Source of the DNA: an uncultured Lachnospiraceae bacterium
Lineage (GTDB): Bacteria; Bacillota_A; Clostridia; Lachnospirales; Lachnospiraceae
Direction: 5' to 3'
NCBI GenBank assembly: GCA_946613735.1
Contig: CAMOFS010000017.1
Coordinates: 1 to 12,142 of the forward strand
DNA length: 12,142 nucleotides
Shown: positions 1 through 8,106 of the stretch, piece by piece
Position numbering within the stretch: the first letter of the stretch is position 1
Layout: every line of letters starts with the position of its first letter
Program-made: the position numbers and the translations under genes
Notes under the pieces: generated by a model
Seen by the model: the letters and a program-made list of their open reading frames with translations, nothing else
Databases searched by the model: none
Told to the model about the DNA's origin: nothing

Positions 1-27
1 CGATGATAAAATGTTCGTTTGACATAA

Positions 28-60
28 TAAGATCCTTCGCTCAGGATGACAGGGACATCC
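28..60. repeat. Half-copy of a dispersed GATCCTTC...GGATGAC repeat downstream of ftsH
   Basis: The stretch downstream of the ftsH stop contains GATCCTTCGCTCAGGATGAC at 31-50. On the minus strand this reads GTCATCCTGAGCGAAGGATC. The same right-hand half, with a small internal length difference, occurs in the hairpin at 3618-3677. Here the partner half is missing or degraded, although GGATG (44-48) can still pair with CATCC (56-60). On the ftsH transcript it lies in the 3' region and is followed by TTATTAT, so it could give a weak 3' stem-loop. I see no clean Rho-independent terminator in 1-94. Short palindromic repeats of this general sequence are, as I recall, scattered in many bacterial genomes; I could not check this strain. 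Confidence 0.5.
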
Positions 61-94
61 CAAATAACAGAGCTCATCCCGGATCATCGCAGGA

Positions 95-2074
95 TCATTC
101 CTCTGCAAATATTTCCGCTGAAGACTCCTCGGTCACTGCCGCCTCCTCAGCCTCGTTACTCTTGATCCCGGTGATCTCACGGAAGAGATCCATGAACTCC
201 TTACCTGTGATAGTCTCCTTTTCAAAGAGGTATTCCGAGATCCTATCCAGAGCCTCGCGGTTATCCATCAGAAGCTTTTTTGCTTCCTCATAGCACTTAG
301 TGATCATGGAAAGAACTTCCTTGTCGATCTCCGCAGCTGTCTCGTCACCGCAGTTGAGTGCCATCCTGCCCTCCAGGTACTGGCTCTCCACCGTAGCCAG
401 ACCCATCATGCCGAACTTATCACTCATGCCGAAACGGGTAACCATGTTCCGGGCGATATTGGTGGCATTCTCGATATCATTGGCAGCACCGCTGGTATAG
501 GTAGAAAAAACGATCTCCTCAGCAGCTCGCCCACCCATATAAGTAACGATCTTGGCAATGAGCTCGTCCTTGGTCTCCAAAAACTTCTCCTCCTCGGGAG
601 TCTGGAGGGTGTATCCTAAGGCACCCATGGTACGGGGAACTATGGTTATCTTCTGTACCGGCTCTGCGTTCTTCTGGAGAGCGGAAACCAGGGCATGACC
701 CACCTCGTGGTATGCAACATGGCGGCGCTCCTTTTCGCTCATGGCCCGGTCTTTTTTCTCCTTGCCGCCTACAGCCACAAGCTCGAAGGCCTCAAAAAGA
801 TCACTTTGGTTCACAAACTTCCTGTCGTGCTTGACGGCTATGATGGCCGCCTCATTGATGATATTGGCAAGATCCGAACCCACCAGTCCGGCCGAAGCCA
901 ATGCCAGTGCATCCAGATCCACGGTCTCATCCATGGCCACATCCTTACTGTGGACCTTAAGGGTCTCCAGTCTTCCCTTCATGTCAGGGCGGTCTACGAT
1001 GATACGCCTGTCAAAACGACCGGGACGCAAAAGAGCCTTATCCAAAACCTCAGGTCTGTTGGTGGCCGCCAGGATCATCAGACCCTTTGAACTCTCAAAG
1101 CCATCCATCTCCGCCAAAAGCTGGTTAAGTGTCTGCTCGCGCTCATCATTGCCACCTCCGAATCTGGAATCGCGGCTCTTACCTATGGCGTCGATCTCGT
1201 CTATGAATATAATGCAGGGCGCCTGCTTGTTGGCCTCCTTGAAAAGATCACGGACACGGGAAGCACCCACACCTACAAACATCTCCACAAAGTCGGAACC
1301 TGCAAGAGAGAAGAAGGGTACTCCCGCCTCTCCTGCGACAGCCTTGGCCAGAAGGGTCTTACCTGTTCCGGGAGGACCCACCAAAAGCGCACCCTTTGGA
1401 AGCTTGGCTCCGATCTTGGTGTATTTTTTGGGATTGTGTAAAAAGTCCACAACCTCCTGAAGAGATTCCTTGGCCTCATCCTGTCCGGCCACATCGGCAA
1501 AGCTGACTCCGGTGGTCTTCTCCACATATACCTTGGCACCGGAGCGTCCCATGGAAAAGGGACTTCCGCCACCCATATTTCTCATTACCAGACCAAATAT
1601 ACCCCAGATGATAAGCAGAGGAAGCACTATGCTTAGAATATTGTATATGATAGTGGCAGCCACGCTGCTGGAGCCACGGTTGATCTCAACGTTATGCTCC
1701 TTTAAAAGTGGCAGAAGCTGCTCGTCGTTGAGATAGCCGGTATAGTAAGTCACCGTATACCTCTGACCGGTCTGTCTCTCAAAGCTGCTGGCAAAATTAT
1801 CCGTCTCCTGTCCTTCTTTTCTGAACTTGGAGTCCGGCTTTAAGGTGATGGTAATGGTATCACTGGTGATCTCCACCTTGGAAACCTGGTCCTCCTCTAC
1901 CAGCTGTAAAAACTGAGAGTATGTGATCTGTTGCTTTTGGGATGTACCCGCACTGTTCCAGAACCATGTCGTGATAAAAAGCGCGATCAGGGAAAACAGT
2001 GCAAGCATGAAAAGCGGCTGGCGGTGCTTGTTGTTATTGTTATTGTCACCGCCTTGGTTGTTGTTATCATTCAT
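95..2074 (-). CDS. ftsH: ATP-dependent zinc metalloprotease FtsH
   Basis: This is a membrane-anchored AAA+ protease of 659 aa, near the usual length. It would form hexamers that pull misassembled membrane proteins and short-lived regulators into a zinc protease chamber. Visible in order are an Asn-rich N-terminus (residues 3-16), helix 1 (about 21-40), an extracytoplasmic domain (about 41-138) and helix 2 (about 141-165). The AAA domain follows, with Walker A GPPGTGKT (233-240), pore loop MFVG (265-268), Walker B IIFIDEID (288-295) and the arginine-finger region ATNRP...RPGRFDRR (337-357). The peptidase has HEVGH (456-460) and a likely third zinc ligand at D533 (ANDIENAT). The tail is acidic. 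HEVGH and GLVGSDLAN differ slightly from the common HEAGH and GFTGADLAN. The start follows AAAGG after a rather long 14-nt spacer. The gene lies 20 bp after the chemoreceptor stop and is probably cotranscribed with it. It may be one of several FtsH paralogues. Confidence 0.96.
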   Translation of the reverse strand: MNDNNNQGGDNNNNNKHRQPLFMLALFSLIALFITTWFWNSAGTSQKQQITYSQFLQLVEEDQVSKVEITSDTITITLKPDSKFRKEGQETDNFASSFERQTGQRYTVTYYTGYLNDEQLLPLLKEHNVEINRGSSSVAATIIYNILSIVLPLLIIWGIFGLVMRNMGGGSPFSMGRSGAKVYVEKTTGVSFADVAGQDEAKESLQEVVDFLHNPKKYTKIGAKLPKGALLVGPPGTGKTLLAKAVAGEAGVPFFSLAGSDFVEMFVGVGASRVRDLFKEANKQAPCIIFIDEIDAIGKSRDSRFGGGNDEREQTLNQLLAEMDGFESSKGLMILAATNRPEVLDKALLRPGRFDRRIIVDRPDMKGRLETLKVHSKDVAMDETVDLDALALASAGLVGSDLANIINEAAIIAVKHDRKFVNQSDLFEAFELVAVGGKEKKDRAMSEKERRHVAYHEVGHALVSALQKNAEPVQKITIVPRTMGALGYTLQTPEEEKFLETKDELIAKIVTYMGGRAAEEIVFSTYTSGAANDIENATNIARNMVTRFGMSDKFGMMGLATVESQYLEGRMALNCGDETAAEIDKEVLSMITKCYEEAKKLLMDNREALDRISEYLFEKETITGKEFMDLFREITGIKSNEAEEAAVTEESSAEIFAEE

Positions 2075-2094
2075 CGCTTTATTGTCTGCCTTTC

Positions 2095-3600
2095 TTAGTC
2101 CGCAGTATCCTCTGCGGTACTTAAATCTTCAGAGGAGCCTGACTCCTCCATCAATCTCTCGGTAATGCCGTTGATGTCATTGTATCCGTCCACCACTATA
2201 TCCAGGCTGCCATTAAGGCTCTGGATGCTGGCCGAGATCTCTTCCATGGCCGCTGATGTGGACTCAATATTAGCACTGATGCTGTTTGCATCATTAAGAG
2301 TGCGGTTTAATAGATCCTCCAATTGTCTGGCCTTATTCTCAATGTCCTTGGCGTGCGTATTAAGATCCTCGGTATTGGCAGCTATCTCCTTAAAGGCGTT
2401 GTCAACCTCCTCTGCCCCCGCGGTGCACTCGTCCACCGACCGCTGGCCTTCTGCGATCTCTGTCCGTACCCGCTCAGTCTGGGCATTGATGCCCTCTAAT
2501 ATGTTATGGATCTCAGTGGTAAACTTAGCCGAATCATCGGAAAGATTCCTGATCTCGGATGCAACCACCGCAAAGCCCTTGCCGTGTTCTCCCGCCCTGG
2601 CGGCCTCTATGCTGGCATTCAATGACAAAAGGTTGGTCTGTGATGTGATTTCGTCTAAGGTCTGGAGTATCTCAACTATCTCATTGGTAGCGTCTCCCAG
2701 CTCTCCAACTGCGGTGCCGACCTCATCCATACGTACCTTGAGATCTTCCATCTGCCGGGTCAGCTCTGCCACCTGGCGACCGCCCTCAGCAACCTTTTCA
2801 CTGTTGGCTCCGGATGCCGCTGCCATCTCCATACTGGTCTCAGTTACTGTCCTGACCTGATCTACACTTCCTGCCACCATGGTACGGATCTCATCTACCT
2901 CATCCACCTCACTGGCGGCACTCTTGGTAACGTGCTCTGTTGCTTCGGCTATCTGTAACGAGATCTGGTTGGACATATTGATGGACTCGTCTATCTTTTT
3001 ACTTGTATTGCCCAAAACATTCACAGACTGTGAAATATGTCCCACCAGGGACTGGGCCTTTTCTCTCTGGCGCTCACTTTCCTCACCCTTTTCCTGGATG
3101 TAATCGATCTGCTGCTTTGACATCCTGCAAAGCGACACATATATGATCATGGCGCTGATGATATATGTGATGCTAATCACCAGGGCATCCAGCCCCCATG
3201 ATTCGGATAGTCTCTTTTCTCCCACATGGAAGTAGAAAAAGATCATGCAGCCCGCCGACAATATACACTGTAAAACTATGGGTCCGATGCTCTCATACAG
3301 CACCACCAAAAAGATGGCTAAGAAAAACATCAGAAAGTTCGTGGTGCAGGGCCACATCTTCATCAGCATACATGATAAAAATGTCATCATAACCACCATC
3401 ATATACATCATCGGTACCGGCGATATCTTTTTAGATAAAAAATAAAGCACCGCAGTCAGTACAAACGCCGCCACCACCATGCCTATCATAGTACCCGGAG
3501 CCACGAAAAATGCGTTGGCCACAGACCTTAAGGCAATGCAGATGAACATGGATATGATGAACGCCTGGTTCTTTCTCCTAATAAGTTCTATGTATCCCAT
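2095..3600 (-). CDS. Methyl-accepting chemotaxis protein with six-helix membrane sensor region
   Basis: This 501-aa chemoreceptor would signal through CheW and CheA to the flagellar motor. The N-terminal 160 residues are almost all membrane, with about six predicted helices (roughly 13-32, 37-56, 62-80, 87-103, 106-124 and 138-158) and short loops, so there is no Cache or four-helix extracytoplasmic ligand domain. No HAMP domain is evident; helix 6 runs directly into a coiled coil ([19 protein letters not shown]). The conserved hairpin tip is clear: [22 protein letters not shown] with [15 protein letters not shown] (about 317-354). Arms of about 155 residues flank it. Glu/Gln/Ala-rich heptads supply possible methylation sites, and no NWETF-type CheR-binding tail is present. 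The start has an excellent site, GGGAGG at 3607-3612, 6 nt upstream. The stimulus is unknown; the membrane block suggests something sensed in or at the membrane. It is followed after 20 bp by ftsH. Confidence 0.93.
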   Translation of the reverse strand: MGYIELIRRKNQAFIISMFICIALRSVANAFFVAPGTMIGMVVAAFVLTAVLYFLSKKISPVPMMYMMVVMMTFLSCMLMKMWPCTTNFLMFFLAIFLVVLYESIGPIVLQCILSAGCMIFFYFHVGEKRLSESWGLDALVISITYIISAMIIYVSLCRMSKQQIDYIQEKGEESERQREKAQSLVGHISQSVNVLGNTSKKIDESINMSNQISLQIAEATEHVTKSAASEVDEVDEIRTMVAGSVDQVRTVTETSMEMAAASGANSEKVAEGGRQVAELTRQMEDLKVRMDEVGTAVGELGDATNEIVEILQTLDEITSQTNLLSLNASIEAARAGEHGKGFAVVASEIRNLSDDSAKFTTEIHNILEGINAQTERVRTEIAEGQRSVDECTAGAEEVDNAFKEIAANTEDLNTHAKDIENKARQLEDLLNRTLNDANSISANIESTSAAMEEISASIQSLNGSLDIVVDGYNDINGITERLMEESGSSEDLSTAEDTAD

Positions 3601-3606
3601 ATATAT

Positions 3607-3612
3607 CCTCCC
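3607..3612 (-). promoter_or_regulatory. Ribosome binding site of the chemoreceptor gene
   Basis: GGGAGG on the minus strand lies 6 nt before the ATG, which fixes the start at 3600. It comes only about 6 nt after the downstream arm of the hairpin at 3618-3677, so folding of that hairpin could influence ribosome access. Confidence 0.75.
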
Positions 3613-3617
3613 ATAAA

Positions 3618-3677
3618 AGATCCTTCACTTTGTTCAGGATGACCCCCGTCATTCTGAGGGCATAGCCCGAAGGATCC
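3618..3677 (-). repeat. Long imperfect hairpin (dispersed palindromic repeat) between the glycosidase and chemoreceptor genes
   Basis: The two arms are GATCCTTCACTTTGTTCAGG followed by ATGAC (3619-3643) and GTCATTCTGAGGGCATAGCC followed by CGAAGGATC (3648-3676). Their ends pair perfectly (GATCCTTC with GAAGGATC) and their inner parts pair nearly perfectly (TCAGGATGAC with GTCATTCTGA) around a small C-rich loop. GGGCATAGCCC (3658-3668) is itself a small palindrome inside one arm. On the minus strand it is followed by TTTTAT, a weak U-tract, so it could attenuate read-through from the glycosidase gene. It could also form the 5' end of an mRNA started at the adjacent promoter. Its right half recurs at 28-60. 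Confidence 0.7.
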
Positions 3678-3682
3678 ATTAG

Positions 3683-3712
3683 ATTATAACATATTTCCTA
3701 CATCCCAATCAA
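3683..3712 (-). promoter_or_regulatory. Probable sigma-A promoter for chemoreceptor-ftsH
   Basis: On the minus strand TTGATT (3707-3712) is separated by 18 nt from a perfect TATAAT (3683-3688). The -35 box lies inside the last codons of the glycosidase gene. Transcription would begin near 3676, at the first bases of the hairpin. This would let the chemoreceptor and ftsH be expressed independently of the upstream genes. The match was found by eye and has no experimental support. Confidence 0.55.
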
Positions 3713-6268
3713 ATCATGTATCCTAAAGGATAAAGAAAGCCTGTAATCCTCCGTTGGACGTGAAAACGACACGAGCACAGCTTCCTTTTCAGGATCATAG
3801 TACCAGGCGCTTTCATTCTCATCCATGGCCTTATAAAAATCAGGTCCATATAGCCTCTGAGCCAGTGCCTTTCCGTCCAGCGCCACACCGAGCGGAGCAA
3901 TCTTGTCGCAGAATACGGTATAAAGGATCTGATCCGTGCCCGTCTCATAGCTTCCTTCCCTTTTTACGTCCAAAAGTATCTCATCCGAAAGGTCTCCGGA
4001 TATGGACATGGTGCTTCTTAAGAATACACCTTCCTCATAGTCCATGGTCTCCCCATCATCTTCATAAAGGGTATGCGACACTTCTTCGCCACCGGCCTGC
4101 GGATATACATATACCAAAAGCTTTTTAGGCTCCAGCTCACCGGCGCTCCTGTTATCGTTGCCAAAGCCTATACCCCTGCCGGATCCCTCCAAGATGGGCA
4201 TGTCATAAGCCTGGGTGATCACACCGCCCCTGCAGATGAACATGGGAATATCAGACGTTGTCACAGGCAAAACGCTGCATGAACCGCCCTCGTGTCTCTC
4301 GAAGGTCTTCAGATCGATGAAATCGTCTCCCTCAGGGAAGTATACCTCTATCCCCTCTGCCCCCTGAGTTACCACGGGAGCCACCATCATGGAATCACCC
4401 ATCATGAACTGGATCGCCTCATCATAGACCTTTGGATCGTCCTGGTATTTGTACAAAAGCGGTCTCATGACGGGTGCCCCCTCCCTGTGGGAGAGCTCCA
4501 TCAGAGAATAGATGTATGGCAAAAGCCTGTATCTTAGACCTATAGCCTCCCGGATATCATCCCTTATCCCCTCGTACATCCATGGCTCGGTAACAGTATT
4601 ATCAGTGTTGCAGGAATGAATGGAAAAGCGTGGCATAAATACGCCCATCTGTACCCATCGCAGTAAAAGCTCAGGCTCGGGATGCGGCCCGTCAAAGCCC
4701 CCTATATCGCAGCCCTGGTTGGCCACGCCCGAAAGCCCCATCCCCAGGATGGTACCGATATTGTACTGAAGGGCCTCCCAGCAGGTCAGATTGTCACCCG
4801 CCCAGGTAGAGGCAAAGCTCTGGATCCCTGCGCCTCCCGCCCGGCAGACCACAAATGGTCTGCGATGGGGATCCTTTTTCAAAAGCGCATCATAGGCAAG
4901 CTTGCACATAATATTGGCTGTAACCGACCTGTAAAGAGCCAGCCTCTCGGGCTGTCCCTCGGCATCCACCATGGCGTCATCATTGACTATGCTGTCCACC
5001 TCACAGTTGTCATCCCACACGGAATCTATACCGTAATCCAGCACATTTTCTGTAAGAAGCCTGCTCCACAGCTGCCTGTTTTTAGGGGAAGTAAGGTCGG
5101 CAAAATACCCGGGGCCGCCCCACCAGAAGCCGGTTTCCGGCCTCTCGCCTTTTTGATCCCTAATAAAAAATCCTGCTTCCTCAAGCTCTGCAAGCATGGG
5201 ATGTACCTTTAAAAAACCGGGCTTAACATTGGCACTGATCCTCACGCCCTTGTTTTTCATCCTTTTAACAAATCCCGCCGGATCCGGGAATCTGTCATGA
5301 TTCCAGGTAAATACACAGCGCTTGTTGTCAGCACCGGTGGTATAACCCGACGAAAGCATGAAGCCTGTCATAGGCATATTCTCATCCTTTGCCTTGTCCA
5401 CAAATTCCAATATGGCCTCGTCGCTTTTTTGGGGAAGCTCCGAATAATACATGGAAGACCCCAGATAACCAAAGGCGTATTTGGGGAAAAGGGGCTGCCT
5501 GCCCGTAAGATATGTATAACCCTCCACCACATCGGATATGGCGGGACCCGCTATGAAAAAGTAGTCCAGCTTGCCTGCGTCAGCTGTGTAGGTATAGTGC
5601 TCGGGGAAGTAGTTGCATTTGCCCCGTCCCATATCGAACTCCGTAGGACTCATGTTATGGTAAAACATACCCGATGCAACCTTGGTCTTTTCATTAAGCC
5701 TGATAAAAAACGGGATGTGCTTGTACAAAGGATCCGTCTTTGCCGGATCATAGCCCAGCGAATCGCTGGGATACATCCTGAGTCTGTCCCCGTATTTGTT
5801 GAGAGATCCGCTTTTTTCGCCAAAGCCGTAGAACCGGTCTCCCTCAAAGATACGTCCCAGGTGGTGGCGGCGGAAATTACCGTCCTTACGATATGCCGCA
5901 CCGTATACGTCCTCTGCAAGTACGGATCCGTCTACGCCAAGGAATCTCAGCCCGAATCCATCCCTGTTAACCTCCACCTTTACAAAGCTTCCCGCTGCAG
6001 AAAAGGTGATCGTCTCGTCCTCGGATAAAACCTCAGGGGCAAGGGGCGTGATGCGAGACCTCATATCCCCAAAAAAGTCATCCGCGTCGTCCTCCCACCC
6101 TGTAGTGACCAGGTTGTAGGACAGTTCGCGATAGTCCTCGTCAAAAGAAGTGACAACCCGCACGATATTTTCATTTAAAAAAATAAGGTCAAGCTTTGCA
6201 CCATCGGTACAAAGCTTGACGGATCTGATACCCAGCTCATATGATAATAATCTGTTCGCTGAAATCAT
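3698..6268 (-). CDS. Glycoside hydrolase family 31 (alpha-glucosidase-like), cytoplasmic
   Basis: This 856-aa protein has the full GH31 layout: an N-terminal beta-sandwich (GDRFYGFGEKSGSLNKYG, about 143-160), a TIM barrel (about 260-590) and C-terminal beta domains. GH31 enzymes are retaining hydrolases or transglycosylases, mostly for alpha-glucosides, with some acting on alpha-xylosides, alpha-galactosides or alpha-GalNAc. The nucleophile is likely D420 in GIDSVWDDNCEVD, and the acid/base is likely D492 in TWAGDN. GLSGVANQGCDIGGF (511-525) is the conserved stretch that follows. The nucleophile loop WDDNCE differs from the textbook WNDMNE, and the insert LSSGYTTGADNKR (305-317) suggests a less-studied subfamily, so I do not assign a substrate. 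There is no signal peptide, so it should act on imported oligosaccharides. The ATG has GAGGAG at 6279-6284 with a 10-nt spacer. It lies 31 bp after the response-regulator gene and is probably in the same operon; no sugar transporter adjoins it. Confidence 0.92.
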   Translation of the reverse strand: MISANRLLSYELGIRSVKLCTDGAKLDLIFLNENIVRVVTSFDEDYRELSYNLVTTGWEDDADDFFGDMRSRITPLAPEVLSEDETITFSAAGSFVKVEVNRDGFGLRFLGVDGSVLAEDVYGAAYRKDGNFRRHHLGRIFEGDRFYGFGEKSGSLNKYGDRLRMYPSDSLGYDPAKTDPLYKHIPFFIRLNEKTKVASGMFYHNMSPTEFDMGRGKCNYFPEHYTYTADAGKLDYFFIAGPAISDVVEGYTYLTGRQPLFPKYAFGYLGSSMYYSELPQKSDEAILEFVDKAKDENMPMTGFMLSSGYTTGADNKRCVFTWNHDRFPDPAGFVKRMKNKGVRISANVKPGFLKVHPMLAELEEAGFFIRDQKGERPETGFWWGGPGYFADLTSPKNRQLWSRLLTENVLDYGIDSVWDDNCEVDSIVNDDAMVDAEGQPERLALYRSVTANIMCKLAYDALLKKDPHRRPFVVCRAGGAGIQSFASTWAGDNLTCWEALQYNIGTILGMGLSGVANQGCDIGGFDGPHPEPELLLRWVQMGVFMPRFSIHSCNTDNTVTEPWMYEGIRDDIREAIGLRYRLLPYIYSLMELSHREGAPVMRPLLYKYQDDPKVYDEAIQFMMGDSMMVAPVVTQGAEGIEVYFPEGDDFIDLKTFERHEGGSCSVLPVTTSDIPMFICRGGVITQAYDMPILEGSGRGIGFGNDNRSAGELEPKKLLVYVYPQAGGEEVSHTLYEDDGETMDYEEGVFLRSTMSISGDLSDEILLDVKREGSYETGTDQILYTVFCDKIAPLGVALDGKALAQRLYGPDFYKAMDENESAWYYDPEKEAVLVSFSRPTEDYRLSLSFRIHDLIGM

Positions 6269-6299
6269 CTAAAATATACTCCTCGTCAAAAAGATCCGG

Positions 6300-7991
6300 T
6301 TATAACAGCTTCTCGTATTCTTCGGTAACCATTGGCTTGTGGAAGAAATACCCCTGACCATAGGTACATCCGTGGGATATCAGGAAATCTACCTGCTCCT
6401 GGGTCTCTATGCTCTCAACTATGGTGGAGATATCCATAAGCTTCGCCATGTTAAGAACCGACTCTAAAATGCTCTTTTCGGAATCATCCACCGATATCTT
6501 TACATCCAGATACTTCATGTCGATCTTTACCATATCCACCGACATCTCATCAAGTGCATTAAGGGAAGCATAGCCACTTCCAAAGTCGTCTATGATGACG
6601 GTAAACCCGGCGTCCCTAAGCTTGTCTATCTCAGTAGCGATCTTGTCATCCTCGGAAGAGAAATCAGACTCGGTGATCTCCACCTCTAAAAGGTCATGAT
6701 CCAGATCGTATTCATCCATACATGCCACTAAAAACCTGGTAACATCCATGGTGTAGATATCTGCACGGGAAAGATTGATGGAAAGAGGAAGAACTTCCTT
6801 GCCATCCCTCTTGGTCTCACCCATGAACATCACTACGTTCTCCCAAATCTTCCTGTCTACCACTGACGCAAAGCCGGTACGCTCCAGCTCCGGCATAAAC
6901 CTGCCGGGGCCTATGATACCATCCTTGAAGTGATTCCATCTGATCAGCACCTCGGCACCGGCCACCTCGCCGCTTACCAGGTCAACCTTGGGCTGGAGAT
7001 AGTAGATGAACTCTCCGGCGTCGAGTCCCCTCTTAACATCCGATAAGAACTCGTATTCATTCTTGGACTCGGTACCCATGATAGGCTGGTACTCGGCTAT
7101 GTGATTGGCATAATCATCATGAACGGAGGAAAGGGCAATCACTGCCTTTTTGTAAATCTCCGAAACCTCCTCGGTGGGATCCTCCACCTCGTAAAGTCCA
7201 ACCTTCACTCCGAAGCCTGTGGTGATCTCGTTATTCTCCATGGCGCGGCTTAGGCGCTTCTCAAACTCATCCACTGCAGCCTTTTTGTTGGGACATAATA
7301 CTGCGAAGTCATCCCCACCTAAGTAACCTGCTATGCCCCCATGCCTATGAGTAAACTCCTTGAGGTAATTACCCAGGGTGCGCAGATAGCTGTCTCCGCG
7401 ATCCCAGCCGTAGAAGTGGTTGTACAGCTTGAAATGATCCACGTCCAAAGCTATCATCCACAGCTTCTCACTGCGGTGGCTCCTAAGCAGCGTATATACG
7501 TTGTTGAAAAATGCCTCCTTGAACTCAAGTCCCGTAAGCTCATCCACCTTCCTGTCATCCGCAACAAACTGGCGATCCACAAGCTGAACCAGCTCCTTTT
7601 GCTTTTCAAACAAAGCGATGGTGGTAAGCACCCGGCGCAAAACGATACGATCCATGAAAGGCCGGGAGATGAAGTCTATGGCTCCCAGGTCAAAGGCATG
7701 CTCGATATTTCTCTCATCATTGTCGGAGGATATCATGATCACCGGCAGGTAATCCGTCATATGCTTTTTGCGCATGAACTCCAACACATCAAAGCCGTTC
7801 ATCCCGGGCATGATAAGGTCAAGCAAAACAATATGGATATCATAAAAATGCTCCATAATGTAGTCACAGGCCTGCTGTCCGTTCTCAACCTCTATGACGT
7901 CAGCCCTGTCACTGAGTATATCCCTGAGTATCTGGCGGTTGATCATGGAATCATCCACTACCAGAACCTGATATCTCTTCGTCACATCCAT
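6300..7991 (-). CDS. Response regulator with degenerate GGDEF and EAL domains (probable c-di-GMP phosphodiesterase)
   Basis: From the ATG at 7991 the protein has 563 aa. REC (about 5-125) has the acidic pair D13/D14, phospho-acceptor D58 (VLLDLIMPG) and S88, but the usual Lys is Arg (R110 in FISRPF). The GGDEF domain (about 150-300) reads GGDDF (225-229) and has N-H and G-W where N-D and G-H are usual (191-196), so synthesis is doubtful. The EAL domain (about 312-563) keeps the key set: E347 (as EVL), N406, E438, D468/D469 (DDFGSGY), K489, E526/E529 and Q546, so c-di-GMP hydrolysis is likely. There are no membrane segments. A TTG at 7997 would sit 1 nt from the GGGGG site (7999-8003); the ATG at 7991 has a 7-nt spacer and is preferred. 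The partner kinase is not in the window. The gene is first in the minus-strand group, 31 bp before the glycosidase, and divergent from two diguanylate cyclase genes. Confidence 0.92.
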   Translation of the reverse strand: MDVTKRYQVLVVDDSMINRQILRDILSDRADVIEVENGQQACDYIMEHFYDIHIVLLDLIMPGMNGFDVLEFMRKKHMTDYLPVIMISSDNDERNIEHAFDLGAIDFISRPFMDRIVLRRVLTTIALFEKQKELVQLVDRQFVADDRKVDELTGLEFKEAFFNNVYTLLRSHRSEKLWMIALDVDHFKLYNHFYGWDRGDSYLRTLGNYLKEFTHRHGGIAGYLGGDDFAVLCPNKKAAVDEFEKRLSRAMENNEITTGFGVKVGLYEVEDPTEEVSEIYKKAVIALSSVHDDYANHIAEYQPIMGTESKNEYEFLSDVKRGLDAGEFIYYLQPKVDLVSGEVAGAEVLIRWNHFKDGIIGPGRFMPELERTGFASVVDRKIWENVVMFMGETKRDGKEVLPLSINLSRADIYTMDVTRFLVACMDEYDLDHDLLEVEITESDFSSEDDKIATEIDKLRDAGFTVIIDDFGSGYASLNALDEMSVDMVKIDMKYLDVKISVDDSEKSILESVLNMAKLMDISTIVESIETQEQVDFLISHGCTYGQGYFFHKPMVTEEYEKLL

Positions 7992-8004
7992 ACGCAATCC
8001 CCCG
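7987..8004 (-). promoter_or_regulatory. GGGGG ribosome binding region of the response-regulator gene, mirrored in the divergent gene
   Basis: On the minus strand CGGGGGATTGCGTATGGA spans the binding site and start codon. The divergent gene begins with nearly the same string, AGGGGGATTTTGCGTAATAT followed by GGA (8122-8144). The G-run with a 7-nt spacer decides for the ATG at 7991 over the in-frame TTG at 7997. Confidence 0.6.
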
Positions 8005-8020
8005 TATAACTGTGTTTTTT

Positions 8021-8037
8021 CCCGTCTTTTTGACGGG
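8021..8037. promoter_or_regulatory. Perfect palindrome CCCGTC-TTTTT-GACGGG in the divergent intergenic region
   Basis: A perfect 6-bp inverted repeat with a 5-base loop lies about 30 bp upstream of the response-regulator start. No U-tract follows it on either strand, so it is not a standard terminator. It could be a protein operator, or a stem-loop at the 5' end of the minus-strand mRNA if the weak TATTAT box at 8046-8051 is used. The function is unknown. Confidence 0.5.
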
Positions 8038-8085
8038 ATAATAACATAATACTACTTTACATAAGAAATTACCACTAAAATATTC

Positions 8086-8106
8086 TTGACACTTAGGCCC
8101 GATAAT
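8086..8106 (+). promoter_or_regulatory. Promoter-like sequence upstream of the two GGDEF sensor genes
   Basis: A perfect TTGACA lies at 8086-8091, and CCCGATAAT lies at 8098-8106. They are too close to form one sigma-A promoter. The TTGACA pairs only weakly downstream: GAAAAT after 17 nt, or AATAAT after 20 nt, which would start within the ribosome site. CCCGATAA resembles the sigma-28 (FliA/SigD) -10 GCCGATAA, and a TAAA at 8076-8079 lies upstream, but the 18-nt gap is about three longer than usual. GATAAT alone could be a sigma-A -10 without a clear -35. A promoter for the plus-strand genes is likely here; its class is undecided. Confidence 0.4.

Noticed and set aside
741..1460. Long plus-strand open frame opposite ftsH
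   Set aside because: It is Ser/Arg-rich, has no ribosome site and lies wholly antisense to conserved FtsH motifs.
5297..6028. Long plus-strand open frame opposite the glycosidase gene
   Set aside because: It is antisense to conserved GH31 sequence, has no recognisable domain and is best explained as a codon-bias shadow.
7992..7997. TTG start at 7997 for the response regulator
   Set aside because: The GGGGG ribosome site would be only 1 nt away. The ATG six bases later has a normal 7-nt spacer.
8021..8037. Palindrome read as a Rho-independent terminator
   Set aside because: No T-run follows the stem on either strand; the T-run at 8015-8020 is on the wrong side for plus-strand termination and becomes an A-run on the minus strand.
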